Shown: positions 20,901 to 32,690 of the stretch, one piece after another
Numbering within the stretch: position 1 is the stretch's first letter
Layout of the letters: every line of letters starts with the position of its first letter
Source of the DNA: Piezodorus guildinii
Taxonomy: Eukaryota > Arthropoda > Insecta > Hemiptera > Pentatomidae
Direction of reading: 5' to 3'
Assembly: GCA_023052935.1 (NCBI GenBank)
Contig: CM041292.1
Span: forward strand, 138,398,951 to 138,462,950
DNA: 64,000 nt
Program-made: the position numbers and the translations under genes
Notes under the pieces: generated by a model
The model's database searches: none
Seen by the model: only the letters and a program-made list of their open reading frames with translations
Told to the model about the DNA's origin: nothing

Positions 20901-22655
20901 TTATCTCTGGTAATAAATCATCACTAAAATTAATTATTAATGGATGGAGATAAGGATTTGAAGACAGCTGTACTTAACCGATTGAACTGTTGCTTGAGAA
21001 GGATAGATTCTTCATTATTGGCATCCCACTATATCAGTCAGATACTCCTATGAACTTTTCATTTATTTTTTTTATTATTTTAAATTTTAATTCTTTTTAT
21101 CTTGAAAATTAAAACTTGAAATAATTATGGGAGATTAATAAGTGTTTTATAGTTTGGTTTTACCATCTACAATTATGGTTTTACCATGTACAATTAATTT
21201 ACCAAAGCACTACTGTACTGAAAGATTTTCTACGAAAAAAAAAAAAAAAAAAAATACGTTATATTACAACATGAAAAGTACAGAAAATAATAAAAATGAA
21301 ACTTTAATGCGCTTTAATAATGTAGGTAGAAAGACTGCGTTGATACAAAAAGGCTAAAAAAAAAAAAAATGGTTTACTTTCTGAAAACGGGTTTATAGAT
21401 AAATATTTAAAATTCTTTGAAATCAACATCGTCTTAAGTTCGATGAGAACAGAAATAGACGTTTCTGAAATAAAAATGTGGACAAATATATTGTACAAAC
21501 ATAAACAAAGCCTGCCTAGGCAGAAAATTAACTAAAATATTACAAATAACATCATATTTTTTTAAAATTCATATTTATAGAAAAACTGCCTCAATTTTAA
21601 GTAGACTATTAACTAAAAATAGGTATTTATTTTAAATTAAATTTAAATGATTTATTCCTTATAAAATGTATATAATTTGTTTGTATTTTAATACCCAATA
21701 CTATTCAAAAACAAATACATGTACATTAATATTCTACAATTGTTATAGAGTTATTTTTTGATTAGGTTACCTTAGGTAATTTGCACCTCGTTTTGATTCA
21801 GTCAGTTACTCTAATAAACTGTTTATATAACACTTCCATATATTAATATTATAAATGTTAAATGTTAACATATGGAAATCAGGTTTTTACTAGTTATTCC
21901 ATCATTCCAATTTTACTTTATTATTATGCAAGATTTTTAATTTTAATAATTTCTGTTTTAGGTGAGTACCTGTCATTCGGCTGAATCTTTCAAAGTTATC
22001 GAGGTATTTATTGCACTTTACCAGTGGCCCATTACTATATTAGGACCCGTAAAAAGTCTGACTTGATGTATTTCAATCAGGAATATGATTTACTGTATTT
22101 TCGAACGATGACACTAATTAAAAGATAAATCTAATTGTGGTTATAATTTATGATAGATTTTCCCAAATATTAAATTACATTTCCGTCATATCTCTTTGGA
22201 ATTAGCCGAATCAAAACTTTCTCGCTAAAACTTTTTCAAGGTTCTTTCTCCACAAGGAAGCTCGTTAGCTAAGGAAGTTTATTGGGAAAGTTTAGTGTTT
22301 GTTCTAGTGAGGTCAATAGGAACTTGATGAAGAGAGTGTGGTCCCGATGAACAGTTAGGAAACCGCAGGACAATGGAAAGGTGACACTATCGTAGTCGTA
22401 TCCATGCCGCCTTCACATCTTCCTTCGCCCTCTGCTTAAATTGAAGCAGAAAATTTAATTTTTTTAAATTGTATTGTAACTTTAAAATCTCAAAACCTTA
22501 GTTCATACAAGGAACTTAATTATTTCTTAGAAATTAAATGTTTACCGTAGATTTTTCGGAAAAGAAACATATCCACTCACTTATTGAGTTGGCGATATGA
22601 TAGCGACTAATGAAATATTTTATAATGCCATCGTTGAAACGTTTTTTCTCCTTTC
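20901..22655. other. AT-rich DNA, nothing assigned
   Basis: A-runs at 21237-21254 and 21356-21369; short ORFs without domains. A slightly G+C-richer patch at 22240-22440 holds no recognisable coding sequence. Confidence 0.4.
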
Positions 22656-22659
22656 ACCC

Positions 22660-22880
22660 TGACACCAGATTTTGGTTTATTATTTTTAATAATGAACTTT
22701 TTTAGTTTCGAAATTTTGCACAAAAATCGAGGCCATCCAACGATGATCTTAATCTCTGGACGTTGATATCAGCCGATGAGTTTAGAAATGACGGCCGATT
22801 AAGAATAATGTTAATTCAATAACTCAGCTATTTTCGAAGATAGAGTAAAAATTGTATAAAGTTTTAGTATCAGGACATTT
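22660..22880 (+). repeat. Unclassified dispersed repeat (pair with 48630-48810)
   Basis: Matches the reverse complement of 48630-48810 in order: GATGATCTTAAT, GTTGATATCAGC, GGCCGATTAAGA, AATAACTCAG, ATTTTCGAAGATA. The same AACTCAG/ATTTT block is the unit start of the 14.4-kb tandem array. No ORF, and termini are not resolved. Confidence 0.6.
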
Positions 22881-23529
22881 ATTAATAATTATTGATACCT
22901 TCACATGATACGTACAACCCGAATAACGAATACAAAATTATCCGTCTGTCCTGCGTATGAGTTTATGAATACATTTTGTGTTGTTAGTGCTATTCGATAG
23001 ATCATTATATTTTCTACAAAATAATCATTGTAATCGGTTAAAAAATTGCAGAAATCTTGAAATTAGCAGTAGTAATAGGAAGTTTGCCTTTGATTAATTT
23101 ATCGCTTTTCATTTTAGTTAATTTTCTGTAAACAGCTAAACCCTTATATAGTTAATAAACCATTTTTTAAAAATAACTTTCACCGTTTTTTGTCTAAATT
23201 GCACTGTCCAAGATAGGCATCCATTTTCAAAACTTTTCAGTTTGAATCAGCCCATGAACACTTACCTAGTTCTAATAACTAAATATATAAGCGAATTTTG
23301 TATGTAATATTGTAATTAAAATTTTATAAAAATAAAAATTGAGACAATGATTTCCTACCGGTATTGTATCTATTTTACTCCCTATTTTGCAAAATTTTAG
23401 AGGAAACAAAAAAAATATTCATTTGATACTAATTTCAATTTAAATTAAGGAGGAAAATGTTTTATTATGAATTGGAACAAAACATAATGTGTAATTAGTA
23501 CCTTTTGAAAATGATTTATTTTTTCGAAG
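22881..23529. other. AT-rich DNA, nothing assigned
   Basis: No recognisable coding sequence, repeat boundary or structured RNA seen. Confidence 0.4.
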
Positions 23530-23990
23530 CTGTTCAATAGTTACTAGACAGACGCTCTAATTATCCACTTAACTGCAAAAGACTTATTTACATGACTATC
23601 ATAAGGCTAATTTGGGCTTGGAGATTTACTAAGCTACCGCATTCTTCCCATATCCCAATCCTAACAATCAAAATTCCTTCGTAAAATACTCAACGCTCCT
23701 AACTTTGTCACTCAGCCATAAACAGCTTAATGTTCCATACGTGGCTGATTTAGGCTAAACCTGGTATCACGCCTTCCATGAAAAACTCCATAAACCACAA
23801 GCTTCACTCCTCTCTTTCACTTAAATATCTGATAATCATTATGGGCGTCTGAAAAAAAGATGGCTAACAGACCTTATTTTTCCTGTTATCTATTGGAGTG
23901 CTGTTACTAGGCAGTTTCTCTTTATGCTATTTTGTCCTGTAGGATATTTGCTTATTTTATTGTTGTAATTCTACGTAAATAAAAAAATTT
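23530..23990 (+). pseudogene. Jockey-B reverse transcriptase 3' relic, copy 4
   Basis: Broken frames give LLDRRSNYPL, KRLIYMTIIRLIWA, traces of SLQSKIL and IFNAPNFVT, VPYVADL, and VSIL-like then LKKRW..DL before a 3'UTR ending ACGTAAATAAAAAAATTT. It is the same C-terminal segment retained in the other Jockey-B copies, with several deletions and stops. Confidence 0.7.
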
Positions 23991-24507
23991 AAAGGGCTCT
24001 GCTTTTTTAAAAGATAAAATCGGATTACAGATTTCAATAAAACAAACCACAGTACAGAAATATTTTAAATTATTTATTTCCAACTCATTTTAGATAGAAT
24101 ATTCAGTCTAGAGATAGTTTAACTATATAAAATATAACCAATGATTAAAATATGAAGAACCGTCGAATTTGTATCGACTTTCAAAATGCTTGACTACGGT
24201 AGCATTAAACGAATTAAACCTCCGGATGATTCACCGTATAAGGAATACTATCAGATCTATTTTCGGAATTAGCTTCCGCAAGATGAATCAGGCAGGATGA
24301 TGGGCTTGCAGTTTCAAAACTTAGCTTTGGAAAGGTCATCCGTTATTGAGATATGCAGACTGTCTCCCAGATTCAAATAATCGATTTCTTTATAGACTTT
24401 GCCGTGCAATACAGGAAAATAAGTCAAGTAGCTAGTGTGTTGAGGTATAAATAGTAGCTAATAGTACAAGTAATAGCAAGAGAATGTGTGAGTGTAAAAT
24501 AAATGTA
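23991..24507. other. Unassigned DNA
   Basis: Less AT-rich around 24180-24400 but with no open frame or repeat that I recognise. Confidence 0.3.
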
Positions 24508-24640
24508 AGACTTGAAAGTAGGAACCGCAAATCAGGAAGTGGTCCGAGTCAATTGAACTAGTTTATTCTTATTCAAGTTTAATCACGTTGAATAATTAAA
24601 GCATGTATAGTTAGCTATAAGTAGTTGAGAATTAAATCAT
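24508..24640 (+). repeat. Unclassified repeat, copy 1 (pair with 25962-26083)
   Basis: GTAGGAACCGCAAATCAGGA and AGTTAGCTATAAGTAGTTGA occur in both copies in the same order and orientation, with AATCACGTTGAA between them. The unit is about 125 bp. It lies just before the hammerhead-like motif at 24661, which may mean it belongs to the same element. Confidence 0.6.
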
Positions 24641-24660
24641 TGCTTTATTGTTGGGACGCT

Positions 24661-24790
24661 CTCCTTCAAATGAAGGCCTATAATTTTGGCCGAAACGTCG
24701 GCACCAGTAAATTAAGTTTATACTTAATTTTGTGTTCTTTTGACTGCACCCTGCACTAACTTCTCCCATATCTACACACAGTCAACCATT
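24661..24790 (+). ncRNA. Hammerhead-like motif and shared 3' flank, copy 2
   Basis: AGGCCTATAATTTTGGCCGA followed by AACGTCGGCACC matches 18172-18203 except that the CTGANGA box has decayed (AATGAAGG). The following 90 bp match copy 1 at 18204-18290 (AAATTAAGTTTA, TTTGACTGCACCCTGC). The two copies therefore belong to one repeated element whose end contains this motif. Confidence 0.4.
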
Positions 24791-24849
24791 CTCACTTCAA
24801 GATAATCATATTTAAAAAATCTAAAACATGTTTAAAAGACAAAGTGTCC

Positions 24850-24912
24850 TTTTTTTCGTGGCATCGTACGAAATAAGGAATAACGTTTCCGTTCCTGTTC
24901 ATATTGTGTTAT
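24850..24912 (+). repeat. Unclassified repeat segment (pair with 27985-28050)
   Basis: TCGTGGCATCGTACGAAATA and GGAATAACGTTTCCG, then GTTCATATTGT, are repeated at 27985-28050 with few changes. The 24915-25472 element begins directly after this segment. Confidence 0.55.
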
Positions 24913-24914
24913 GT

Positions 24915-25472
24915 ATTGAGAATACTGAGGAGCATAAGTTCAGTATTAAATAAGTTTGAAATTAGTCAAGTAAAGGTTTATAAGCCTTTGTCGGCAAAAG
25001 TTAAAAGGATTGTATATACCCCCCATGAGATTTCCCATAGACAGCATGATACCCCAAGAACATTCTAGACCCCAGCCGCTAGGCTGGACAAAGACTGGAC
25101 TGGGCACTCCCATATCAGCCCTGTCTTCCTTTGTTCGATAAAAGATCGGCAAATTCCAAAATATGGGACATTTTTGGAAAAGAAGAGGGGGTAGAAATGA
25201 CGAGGGTGTTCGATCCACAAGAAAAGGCAGTGGAAGTGGAGTGAGAGACAAGACGGGTCCTATCATCGAGAACGGCAGTCGAGGCGAGCCACAAAACAGT
25301 CAGAGGTCGAAAAGAAGTCCGTCGAAGACCAGAGAGCAGAGCCGAGTCGCTGGGGTACGAAACTTAGTAGTGACCAATCCCACCATCTTCGGTAGCTGTG
25401 TTTTTAAGGTAACCTTTTAATGTTATATTGTATGGCAAAAGTAATAATAACGAACCCCTCAGTATTCTCAAT
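24915..25472. mobile_element. 558-bp element with 16-bp perfect terminal inverted repeats (solo LTR or MITE candidate)
   Basis: ATTGAGAATACTGAGG at 24915-24930 is repeated exactly in inverted form at 25457-25472. The interior is far G+C-richer than its flanks. Trimming two bases gives TGAG...CTCA, so the ends also fit an LTR with TG/CA. If it is a minus-strand LTR, GTATATAC at about 25012-25019 would serve as TATA box. I find no clear target duplication and no internal transposase. An 85-codon plus-strand ORF (25163-25420) is basic, rich in R, S and G, and ends near an AAG/GTAACC donor-like site; it may be coding or fortuitous. A solo LTR and a MITE fit about equally. Confidence 0.5.
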
Positions 25473-25961
25473 CATCGGACTGGAAATTGTGTAAATAGAG
25501 TGTAAGCCTAAAATATATGTCATAGTTATATTTAATAATAGTTGCTCTAATTTAAATCTGTTAGTAATTTAATCTTCCTCTGCATGCCACCCATTGGAAT
25601 TGATAAACACGAAACCTTTGGAAAAGAAATCCAATGGTTCCAAAAGTTAAAAACTTTTCAAAAATGACTGATTCCTGACTATTCCACCTATAATAGTTTC
25701 TACAGTCGACTATACACCCTCAATATGGTTCCAAAAGGTATAATATATAATTAAATTATATATATTAATCACTGTTTTGAAGTTACCGCTGCCTTAGAAA
25801 AGCAGCCGGTCAAAAACATAGCAATTGTTACACCCCCAAATAAATATAAATAACTTTTTTTTTTTATCATCTAAAAAGTATAACATTTTGTTTTTAAATA
25901 TTTTGATTATTTTGTAGGATCTACATTGAGGTAGATTAATCGCCAATCTTTCTTAATTTGA
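25473..25961. other. AT-rich DNA; right part repeated at 28050-28160
   Basis: The stretch around 25870-25960 (ATTTTGTAGGATCTACATTG, TTAATCGCCAATCTT) is repeated at about 28110-28155. Nothing coding is seen. Confidence 0.45.
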
Positions 25962-26083
25962 AAATAGGAACCACAAATCAGGAAGTGGTGAGAGTGAATT
26001 GAATAAGACTATTCCAATTCAAGTTAAATCACGTTGAAAAGTTAAAGCATATAAGAGTTAGTTATAAGTAGTTGAGAAGTGTA
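25962..26083 (+). repeat. Unclassified repeat, copy 2 (pair with 24508-24640)
   Basis: AATAGGAACCACAAATCAGG, then AATCACGTTGAA, then GTTAGTTATAAGTAGTTGAG, in the same order and orientation as copy 1. Confidence 0.6.
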
Positions 26084-26284
26084 TACCCAACGACAATCAT
26101 CAGTTTCTTTTTCAGCTGTAATTCATCCGTGTTCATAAGAAAACACACCTTAGAAACTTGTTCTTTCCACGATTCAGAACTTTCGTCTGACCTGTCCTAA
26201 CCCACAGATAGAATCTTGCGCAAAAGAGATGTAGATTCTTATCATATAAGAATTTTCCCATCAAATTAAACATATTTAATAATA

Positions 26285-27970
26285 GTTGATGCGTTCCTGC
26301 TTCGCACGAGTAAAATTAGAATGAGGTGTCATTTATGTATAAATAATCTATGTCTGAACGATTTAGAGTTTATGGCTCATTATTATATTAATCTTCAGCA
26401 GAAATGAGAAACATAAAACAAATTTTAATAAGTTTATTTGTTTGGTATACTAAAGTGAAGCGCAGATAACAGAAAATACATACTCTGCTATGTATGTATT
26501 CAAAAACTATAGAAATAACAAAGGTTCCAATCCTATTAGGATCATAGCTATTTTATATTTCTAATAAACTATTTAAATTACGTTTTAAAAGTTAAATTAA
26601 GCTACATAGGACACTCATTTATTTTATAGTGAAACATCCATTTTCATGAAATAGTAATACATTTGAAATGCTTAATAACAATGTTAGTTTATAGAATAAT
26701 ACAACTTACCAGTTATGTTAACAACTTAGTAACAATCAAGTAATTAATATGGTTTCTAAAACCTTTCGCACTAAATGGGAGATGTTCGATCCTGTTCGAC
26801 GCACACTTGGCAAAATCACCAATTTAGGTGGACAAAAGTCAAGTTAAAATTTTGGAATTTTCTGGTGCTTCACCTTTTTATTATTAGTTGGCAAGACCCT
26901 TAATACCAATATTTCCCGCCATACCGTGTTTACAAATAAATAGTCGAGTGAATCATTCCTGTTCACACAAGTGCCTAATAACCGGCAGTGGGATTATCTT
27001 TCTTCGATGGTCATTTATTGTGTTCAAGGTGTGTTCAGCGCAAAGTCTTTTTGCTTTTATTTAACAATGGACATTACTGAGACAGGTAAGACATATTTCC
27101 AAACTCGTTATAGAATATACATTGCAATCTACCTGTAGAGTTAATTTAGCAATTTGTAAATGTATGTACGAAAAACTGTACAACCCCCAAGTTACCCCAA
27201 GGATTTGCTTCATCAATCCTTCTAGTCTTTAAAGATTACAAAGAATTTTTGCATTTTGGATGATACATAATTTTTTTTCAGAGAACACTCCGAAACAAAT
27301 GTTTTACAATCTATAATTTGAAGAGTTTCCTAAATGATAAAAATTACATCTACTAGCAGGTTTCAGCAACCCCGAGCCATAAATGAATTTTGTATTATTT
27401 TTCCCGTATTCTGGGACTCCAAACGTAAACCGTAGGGATGTTTTAGATTTTATCAAATAAATTTGATGTTTGACCACTGTGCGCCCGCCAATTGAGACTA
27501 GAAATTAATATGTTTTTATAATTTTTTCTTATATTTTTTTTCCGTAATCTGGGACCCCAAAGATTAAATATGGACAAGTTTCAGAATTTTGTCCACCCTA
27601 AATCGATCATATTTTCCACTGTGCGACGGTGGTAACATCTATTTTAAACATAACAAATGTTCATGAGTTTATAGGTTTACAAAAACTTTATATTAACTTG
27701 TACGGATTATTTTACTACTTTTTAACTTTTCTAAAATCTTTCGCTCTCCAACGCTATATTATACGTCTATGTTATTACTTATATTTCAAGAATAATGTTT
27801 TGATGACTTAGTTACAGAAAATTTATTTTCCTCGTTTAAAGAAAAGCTAAATGGCAATTTTTTACTTACAAACCTTCAGGAAAGAAGGCCCTGAATGATG
27901 GTGAAAAGCGTATCAAAATCCGTCTAGTGTTTTAGGAGGAGTTAGCGGAAACCAAAATCCCGTGTTTTAA
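26285..27970 (+). repeat. Dispersed 'TTCGCACG' repeat, copy B
   Basis: Starts GCGTTCCTGCTTCGCACGAG and ends with AAAATCCGTCTAGTGTTTTA followed by GGAGGAGTTAGCGGAAACCA, matching the ends of copy A at 10565-11690. It is longer than copy A minus its SINE (about 1.7 against 0.85 kb), so either copy A is deleted or copy B holds an insertion, roughly 26780-27600, that I cannot identify. The internal core CTCTCCAACGCTATATTATA lies at 27747. Confidence 0.6.
27066..27085 (+). other. Possible short first coding exon (low confidence)
   Basis: ATG in an AACAATGG context starts MDITETG and is cut after seven codons by a strong donor-like site, ACAG/GTAAGA. The preceding 150 bp are less AT-rich than the flanks. 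It could be the first exon of a gene or DNA transposon, but no downstream exon is recognised. Confidence 0.15.
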
Positions 27971-27984
27971 AAGATTAATAGGGT

Positions 27985-28160
27985 CATTTTTTGTTTCGTG
28001 GCGACGTACGAAAAGAGGAATAACGTTTTCGATCGTGTTCATATTGTAAAATCACATTTTTGTATCACCAAAAAGAAATTCTCAACTTTTTGTTTATAAA
28101 TATTTCGATTTTTTAGTAGGATCTGTATTGAGATATATTAATCGCCAATCTTACTTAATT
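27985..28160 (+). repeat. Unclassified repeat segment
   Basis: The left part matches 24850-24912 (CGTGGCGACGTACGAAAAGA, GGAATAACGTTTTCG) and the right part matches 25870-25960 (TAATCGCCAATCTT). In the 24-26 kb copy the two parts are separated by the 24915-25472 element and about 400 bp more, so this copy may represent the empty or deleted form. Confidence 0.5.
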
Positions 28161-29045
28161 ACAGTATGGCCTAGTTGTTGGCCCTTGCACTAGTTCTCTT
28201 CCAACCCTGACCAATTCCGTTAGATAAATCTTGAGATGTTAATTGATGAATACTAAACACTGATTTAAATTTTAAACTAAGGCTTTGGGCTTCTGCTAGC
28301 TCATCTTATCTCCGATTATATTTGCATATTAAATAATGGTTATTGTACGTTTATGTTTCGGCAATAAACAGGCTTCTCTTTCATCAGGATTTCAAATTAC
28401 TTTCATCCTGATATATTTCTTATCCCTTAATGGTTCTTATTAATCAAAAGTGTCTAGCGCTTTCTCTTTCACTGGTTATTTTTTTTTTGGAACACAATTC
28501 TTATGTTTTCAAATATTAAAATTAATTATTTATTTACCATTAATTATTTAATGGTGCATCAATGTTTAACATCACATCATGTAAACTATTAATGTCTTAG
28601 GTTACATTAATGCGTTCCGTTGTTCGTTCAAATAGGCCTATGAGCCAAGAAAATAATTTATTTTAACTCAAACCTTTTTCACACTATAATTATGGCACAT
28701 TTTGATTCCATGCCTCAAAAAACGTTTGCGTGTTAAAAGAAAAAAAAATTGTATCTTTTCAGTTCCAAGAAAGTTCAATTGTTTTAGAAACAACCGAGAA
28801 GTCGAAGCTTTTCCTAAGCTTTAACTTTTAAATAATAAAATAATCGCTCAAGAAATCCATTCACAAATTCAAAGTAAATATGGAGGGTCCGAAAAGCTTC
28901 TTAAAAACATAATTTGCTTGAAATGAGATTGCTTGAGGTTCGAACGAATATCGTGTTTTCATTCCGTTATCTGTTATAGGTTCAATTTATGCACATTTGT
29001 AACTATGACAACTATAATAAACCTGTTCTGTAATGTTTTCATAAT
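28161..29045. other. AT-rich DNA, nothing assigned
   Basis: No recognisable coding or repeat structure. Confidence 0.4.
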
Positions 29046-29300
29046 AGCCTTGTATGTCCAAGGTCGCGGGTTCGAGCCTGGGTCAGATGGCCATAGGATT
29101 TTAAGGAGTTGAAATCCTCGGATATGTTGTCCTTCAGAGGGGACGTAAATTGGTAGCCCCAGGTCTGTGTGATGTCAGGTACTCATTAAAGATTCCTATC
29201 CTAGTTAAACGTGGATAAAAAAAATTAGGTCTCCTATTGTAGTATCGTCCGATTAGCCTCAGCATCATTAAAGTTGACTTTAAACGAACATAAAAAAATT
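29046..29300 (+). mobile_element. tRNA-derived SINE (family 1), old copy
   Basis: The B box (CGGGTTCGAGCC) and body (GGACGTAAATTGGTAGCCCC, GATGTCAGGTACTCATTAAA, TCGTCCGATTAGCC) are retained. The head before the B box is damaged and the tail is short. It lies head to tail opposite the 29545-29809 copy. Confidence 0.7.
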
Positions 29301-29544
29301 ATACAATAATTACAGGCTAATAATATTAAATTTTGAATCTTCAATAGAAAACTCCCTTTTGGTTTTATAATAACACCTATGAAAATATCAGAGCCTTTTT
29401 CTGGTCCGGAATGGGTAGAGATTTTTAAGTGTAAAATTAATTTGGCTGAAAAATTAACTACTTATTAAAATACGTCGTATTTTACTGATTACAATTTTGA
29501 GGTAATGTAGTTTTATTCTGCTACGTTTCATCTTTGTTGTATGT

Positions 29545-29809
29545 TAATTCATTTAACGTCACTTTTATGCTGCTGTGTCTAATCGGGCGATGCTACAGTG
29601 GGAGTTCTAAATTTTGCTTGTCCTGGTTAAATTAGGACAGGGGTCTTTACCTGACATCTCATAAGCTCGGGAAGACTGTTTTACGCCCCTCCGAAGGACG
29701 ACAACTTCACAATTTTTAACTACCATCAAAAAATGTAATGGCCACCTGCCAGGTTTGAACCCGTGCCCTTGGGCGGTCATGTTAGCCACTAAATTACAAA
29801 TGACTCCAT
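29545..29809 (-). mobile_element. tRNA-derived SINE (family 1), old copy
   Basis: Minus-strand head GAGTCATTTGTAATTTAGTG with TTAGTGGCTAAC as A box and GGGTTCAAACCTGG as B box. The body GATGCTACAGTGGGAG and TTTAACGTCAC tail are on the plus strand. More diverged than the 58.9-kb copy. Confidence 0.75.
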
Positions 29810-31384
29810 ATTTCACCTTTAAATCATTTATATCTTAAGAATATTTCACCTTTAAATCTTGAGAATACATTATAATTGGCTTTACTTTTTTTTCTATATT
29901 AATATTATTTTCTTACTAAATCATTATTTTGTGTTATAATTATCCATTTTTCGAACAGGTTCTGTAAATGGATAATTTTTTTTTTTAAATACTTCATGGA
30001 AACTGCTTTTCGGGGTATTTTGTTTAATTTTAAGCGATGCTGCATAACTCTAGGCCTTATTACGAAATTCTTGGGTTTTTAAATATTACCTGTCTCTTGC
30101 GGTGTTCCACTACTCCTGGAATTTAACCTTTAGCTACCAACCCTGCCCGCATCTCCACCCAACTTCCACTGGTTAGTCATAGGTCAGGGATTCCTCTCCA
30201 GAATAGTTTAAAATGTAAAATAGTTAATATTGTTAATATCTTTTCTACTCTTATATAAGCGCGAAATATTGAATAAATAAAATATTTATATTAAAAAATA
30301 TATTAATTATATAAATTAATTAATATAAGAATTGTTGTCCTAAAGTCAATTCTCATTCTGATTCACAAAAAGAATTTCATAACTCCGGAACCAGGTTCGT
30401 CTCAATAACCAACTTTATATAACTTAAACTCATCGTATAGATAGATTAGTAGTCTGTATTAGTTTCATAATTTTTCACTCAGTCCCTTTTAAAATATTTC
30501 AAAAACATCGCGAAAAACGAATTTTTGCCAATCTTGAAAATTCATATACAAAAAGGACAATGTCCCCAAAATAGAAATTTTTACAGCAAGTAGAACTGTG
30601 ACTAAGCTATATAAGAAATAGTCAAAGGTGAGTCTCTTTTCCTTTTTATAATTTTATCTCGCTAAAAGTCTCGTTTTTTATTCATTTTCGAGAATTTTTT
30701 AAACAACTTTCTTCGCTATTTAGGTAATGTTCTGTGGGAGGTAAAATACAAAGTATGACATTTTTTATTTTTAGTATCTTTTTGACATAATGTCCTCAAA
30801 ACTACAAGAATTAAAAAGATTTTCCCAACACATGTTTTCAGCCGTGAAGCTGGAATTTTTTCCTACATCCATTTCTTTCCTGATTTTTCATTCTATAAAA
30901 TAGCAAATGCTCTGCGATCTTAATTTTATTGAATTATAATCAAAAATATTTTTGGCTTCTAGCTTGGTTAGTTAAATTAAATACATCTACTATGTGTTCA
31001 GTTGCTGTAATCAATATTTTATACCCTTGCTGTTTTATGGGTAGTTAATAAATCAGCTAATTTCTTTTCCTTTTCCCTGAAGACATTGTACGTGACCAGT
31101 TTCTTAGTCGTACCAAGGAAAAAACCGTCATATATTTTTTTTATTATTTATACTTCTATGTAGAGAAACGAATACCCATAATTAGAAATCATGTCTGGAT
31201 TGCAATTACTTTCGTCAGATAGACATCTTAGTTGGTAATTCAATTGATTTAACTAGTTATTGTTTTCTTTATTTTACAAGTATTAAGTTGAGAATCTTAG
31301 TTTTTAAACTTCAGATTGGAATGATTTTTCGTATTCAGAAGACTTTTATAAAATGGAAAAAGTTTACCGGCTTTACGGTGACAT

Positions 31385-31385
<1 letters not shown>
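29810..31385. other. AT-rich DNA, nothing firmly assigned
   Basis: A G+C-richer patch at 30090-30190 is followed by GAATAAATAAAATATTT (30268-30285), which could be the 3' end of a plus-strand retroposon. No coding match is recognised. Confidence 0.3.

Positions 31386-31448
<63 letters not shown>
31386..31448. repeat. Uninterrupted 63-bp poly(T) tract
   Basis: Sixty-three consecutive T. Such a long pure tract is expected for a recently inserted poly(A) tail on the minus strand, but I recognise no element body on its right. Assembly length errors are also likely in such tracts. Confidence 0.95.
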
Positions 31449-31451
<3 letters not shown>

Positions 31452-31784
31452 TCGAAAAATAAGCAGTTAAAAAAATAGCACCGATTCTGAAAATCTGAAG
31501 AAAAAAAAAATGAGTGTTTTAAATTGTTTGGATAGATCTGCTCTGTGACTATAATTAAGCAAGAGAAGATGAAATAGATTCAAAGGAGGTTTATTTTATG
31601 TTCTGTGGGTTCAACACAATACAGAAATATTTTAGTTTTTCTCCAAGACATTTTTCTGACAAAAACAAAATAAATAAAATATAAGAATATTTGTATTGTA
31701 CTTACATGTAGTTGTATCGAATATTCGGATTTGGAAACTATTAATTTCAACGGTCCTCTTCTGCGGCAAATGACATTTTTTTTA

Positions 31785-31835
<51 letters not shown>

Positions 31836-32122
31836 CCATACCATTGCATTTATTTTATTTTTATTTAAACATATTTATTGATATTTAACACTGTATTATT
31901 GCATATGGACTCCTTTATTATTTAATAAATGGTCTTTGTAGTTTGAAACAAGTTTTTAACTTCTGATCCCAAACTTTTTGTTCACGCCGTCTTTCTAAAT
32001 GCTTGAGTTATAGATAAACCATCTCTAATCAATCACAATTTCTTTTACTAGATAATAATAGTAATAATACTAATAATAATAGTTTTAATTATATGAAATA
32101 ATTACGTATCTATTTTGTAGTT
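31449..32122. other. AT-rich DNA with (TA)n at 31789-31831
   Basis: Contains a TA microsatellite with ATG/TATA interruptions and AT-rich sequence without recognised coding. Confidence 0.5.
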
Positions 32123-32690
32123 ATATATAGGACTGCACCTTGACAAACGATTTACTTAGAACCCTCATACAAGACTGAAACGACAAGAAACTACACGATG
32201 TTTTCGACTCCTTCTACACTTACTAGACAAGCGTTCTAATCTTCCACTTATCTACAAACGGCTCATCTACATGACTATCATACGGCCGATATGGACTTAC
32301 GGAGTAGAGCTTTAGGGCTCTACTAAACTATCGAATTCTTCCCGTATCCAATCCTTACAATCCAAAATCCTTCGTAAAATTTTTAATGCTCCTAACTTTG
32401 TCACGAATAACCTGATCCATAAAGACCTTAACGTTCCGTATGTAGCTGATTTGGGCCGATCCAGATATCGTTCCTTTCATGCCAAGCTCCACTCCCACCC
32501 TAATCCTCCAGTTTCAATCCTTTCTTCCTCTTCAATTCCTGGCCCCGAGACCATGAGTTTAAAATATTTTTAGAGCTTCCATTGGAAAGCTTCTATACAT
32601 GAATTTCATGTCCTTTTATGTTTTATTCAAATTTACTCGTTGTATTCTATTAAAGAGTTGTAAATTCCAATAAATAAATTAAATTAAAAA
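32123..32690 (+). pseudogene. Jockey-B reverse transcriptase C-terminus, copy 5 (best preserved)
   Basis: Nearly one open frame with few stops: LHLDKRFT.NPHTRLKRQE, KRLIYMTIIRPIWTYGVEL, STKLSNSSRIQSLQSKILRK then IFNAPNFVTN, LIHKDLNVPYVADLG, RSRYRSFHAKLHSHPNP and VSILSSSSIPG. About 30 nt encoding the PPRRLKRRW segment are deleted before PETMSLKYF. The 3'UTR includes GAGCTTCCATTGGAAAGC and ends GTAAATTCCAATAAATAAAT. This copy gives the reference for the 3'UTR stubs at 56.2, 57.2 and 59.3 kb. Confidence 0.8.

Noticed and set aside
24915..25472. Complete LTR retrotransposon
   Set aside because: There is no second LTR, no gag-pol and no primer-binding site in the window; only a solo LTR or MITE remains possible.
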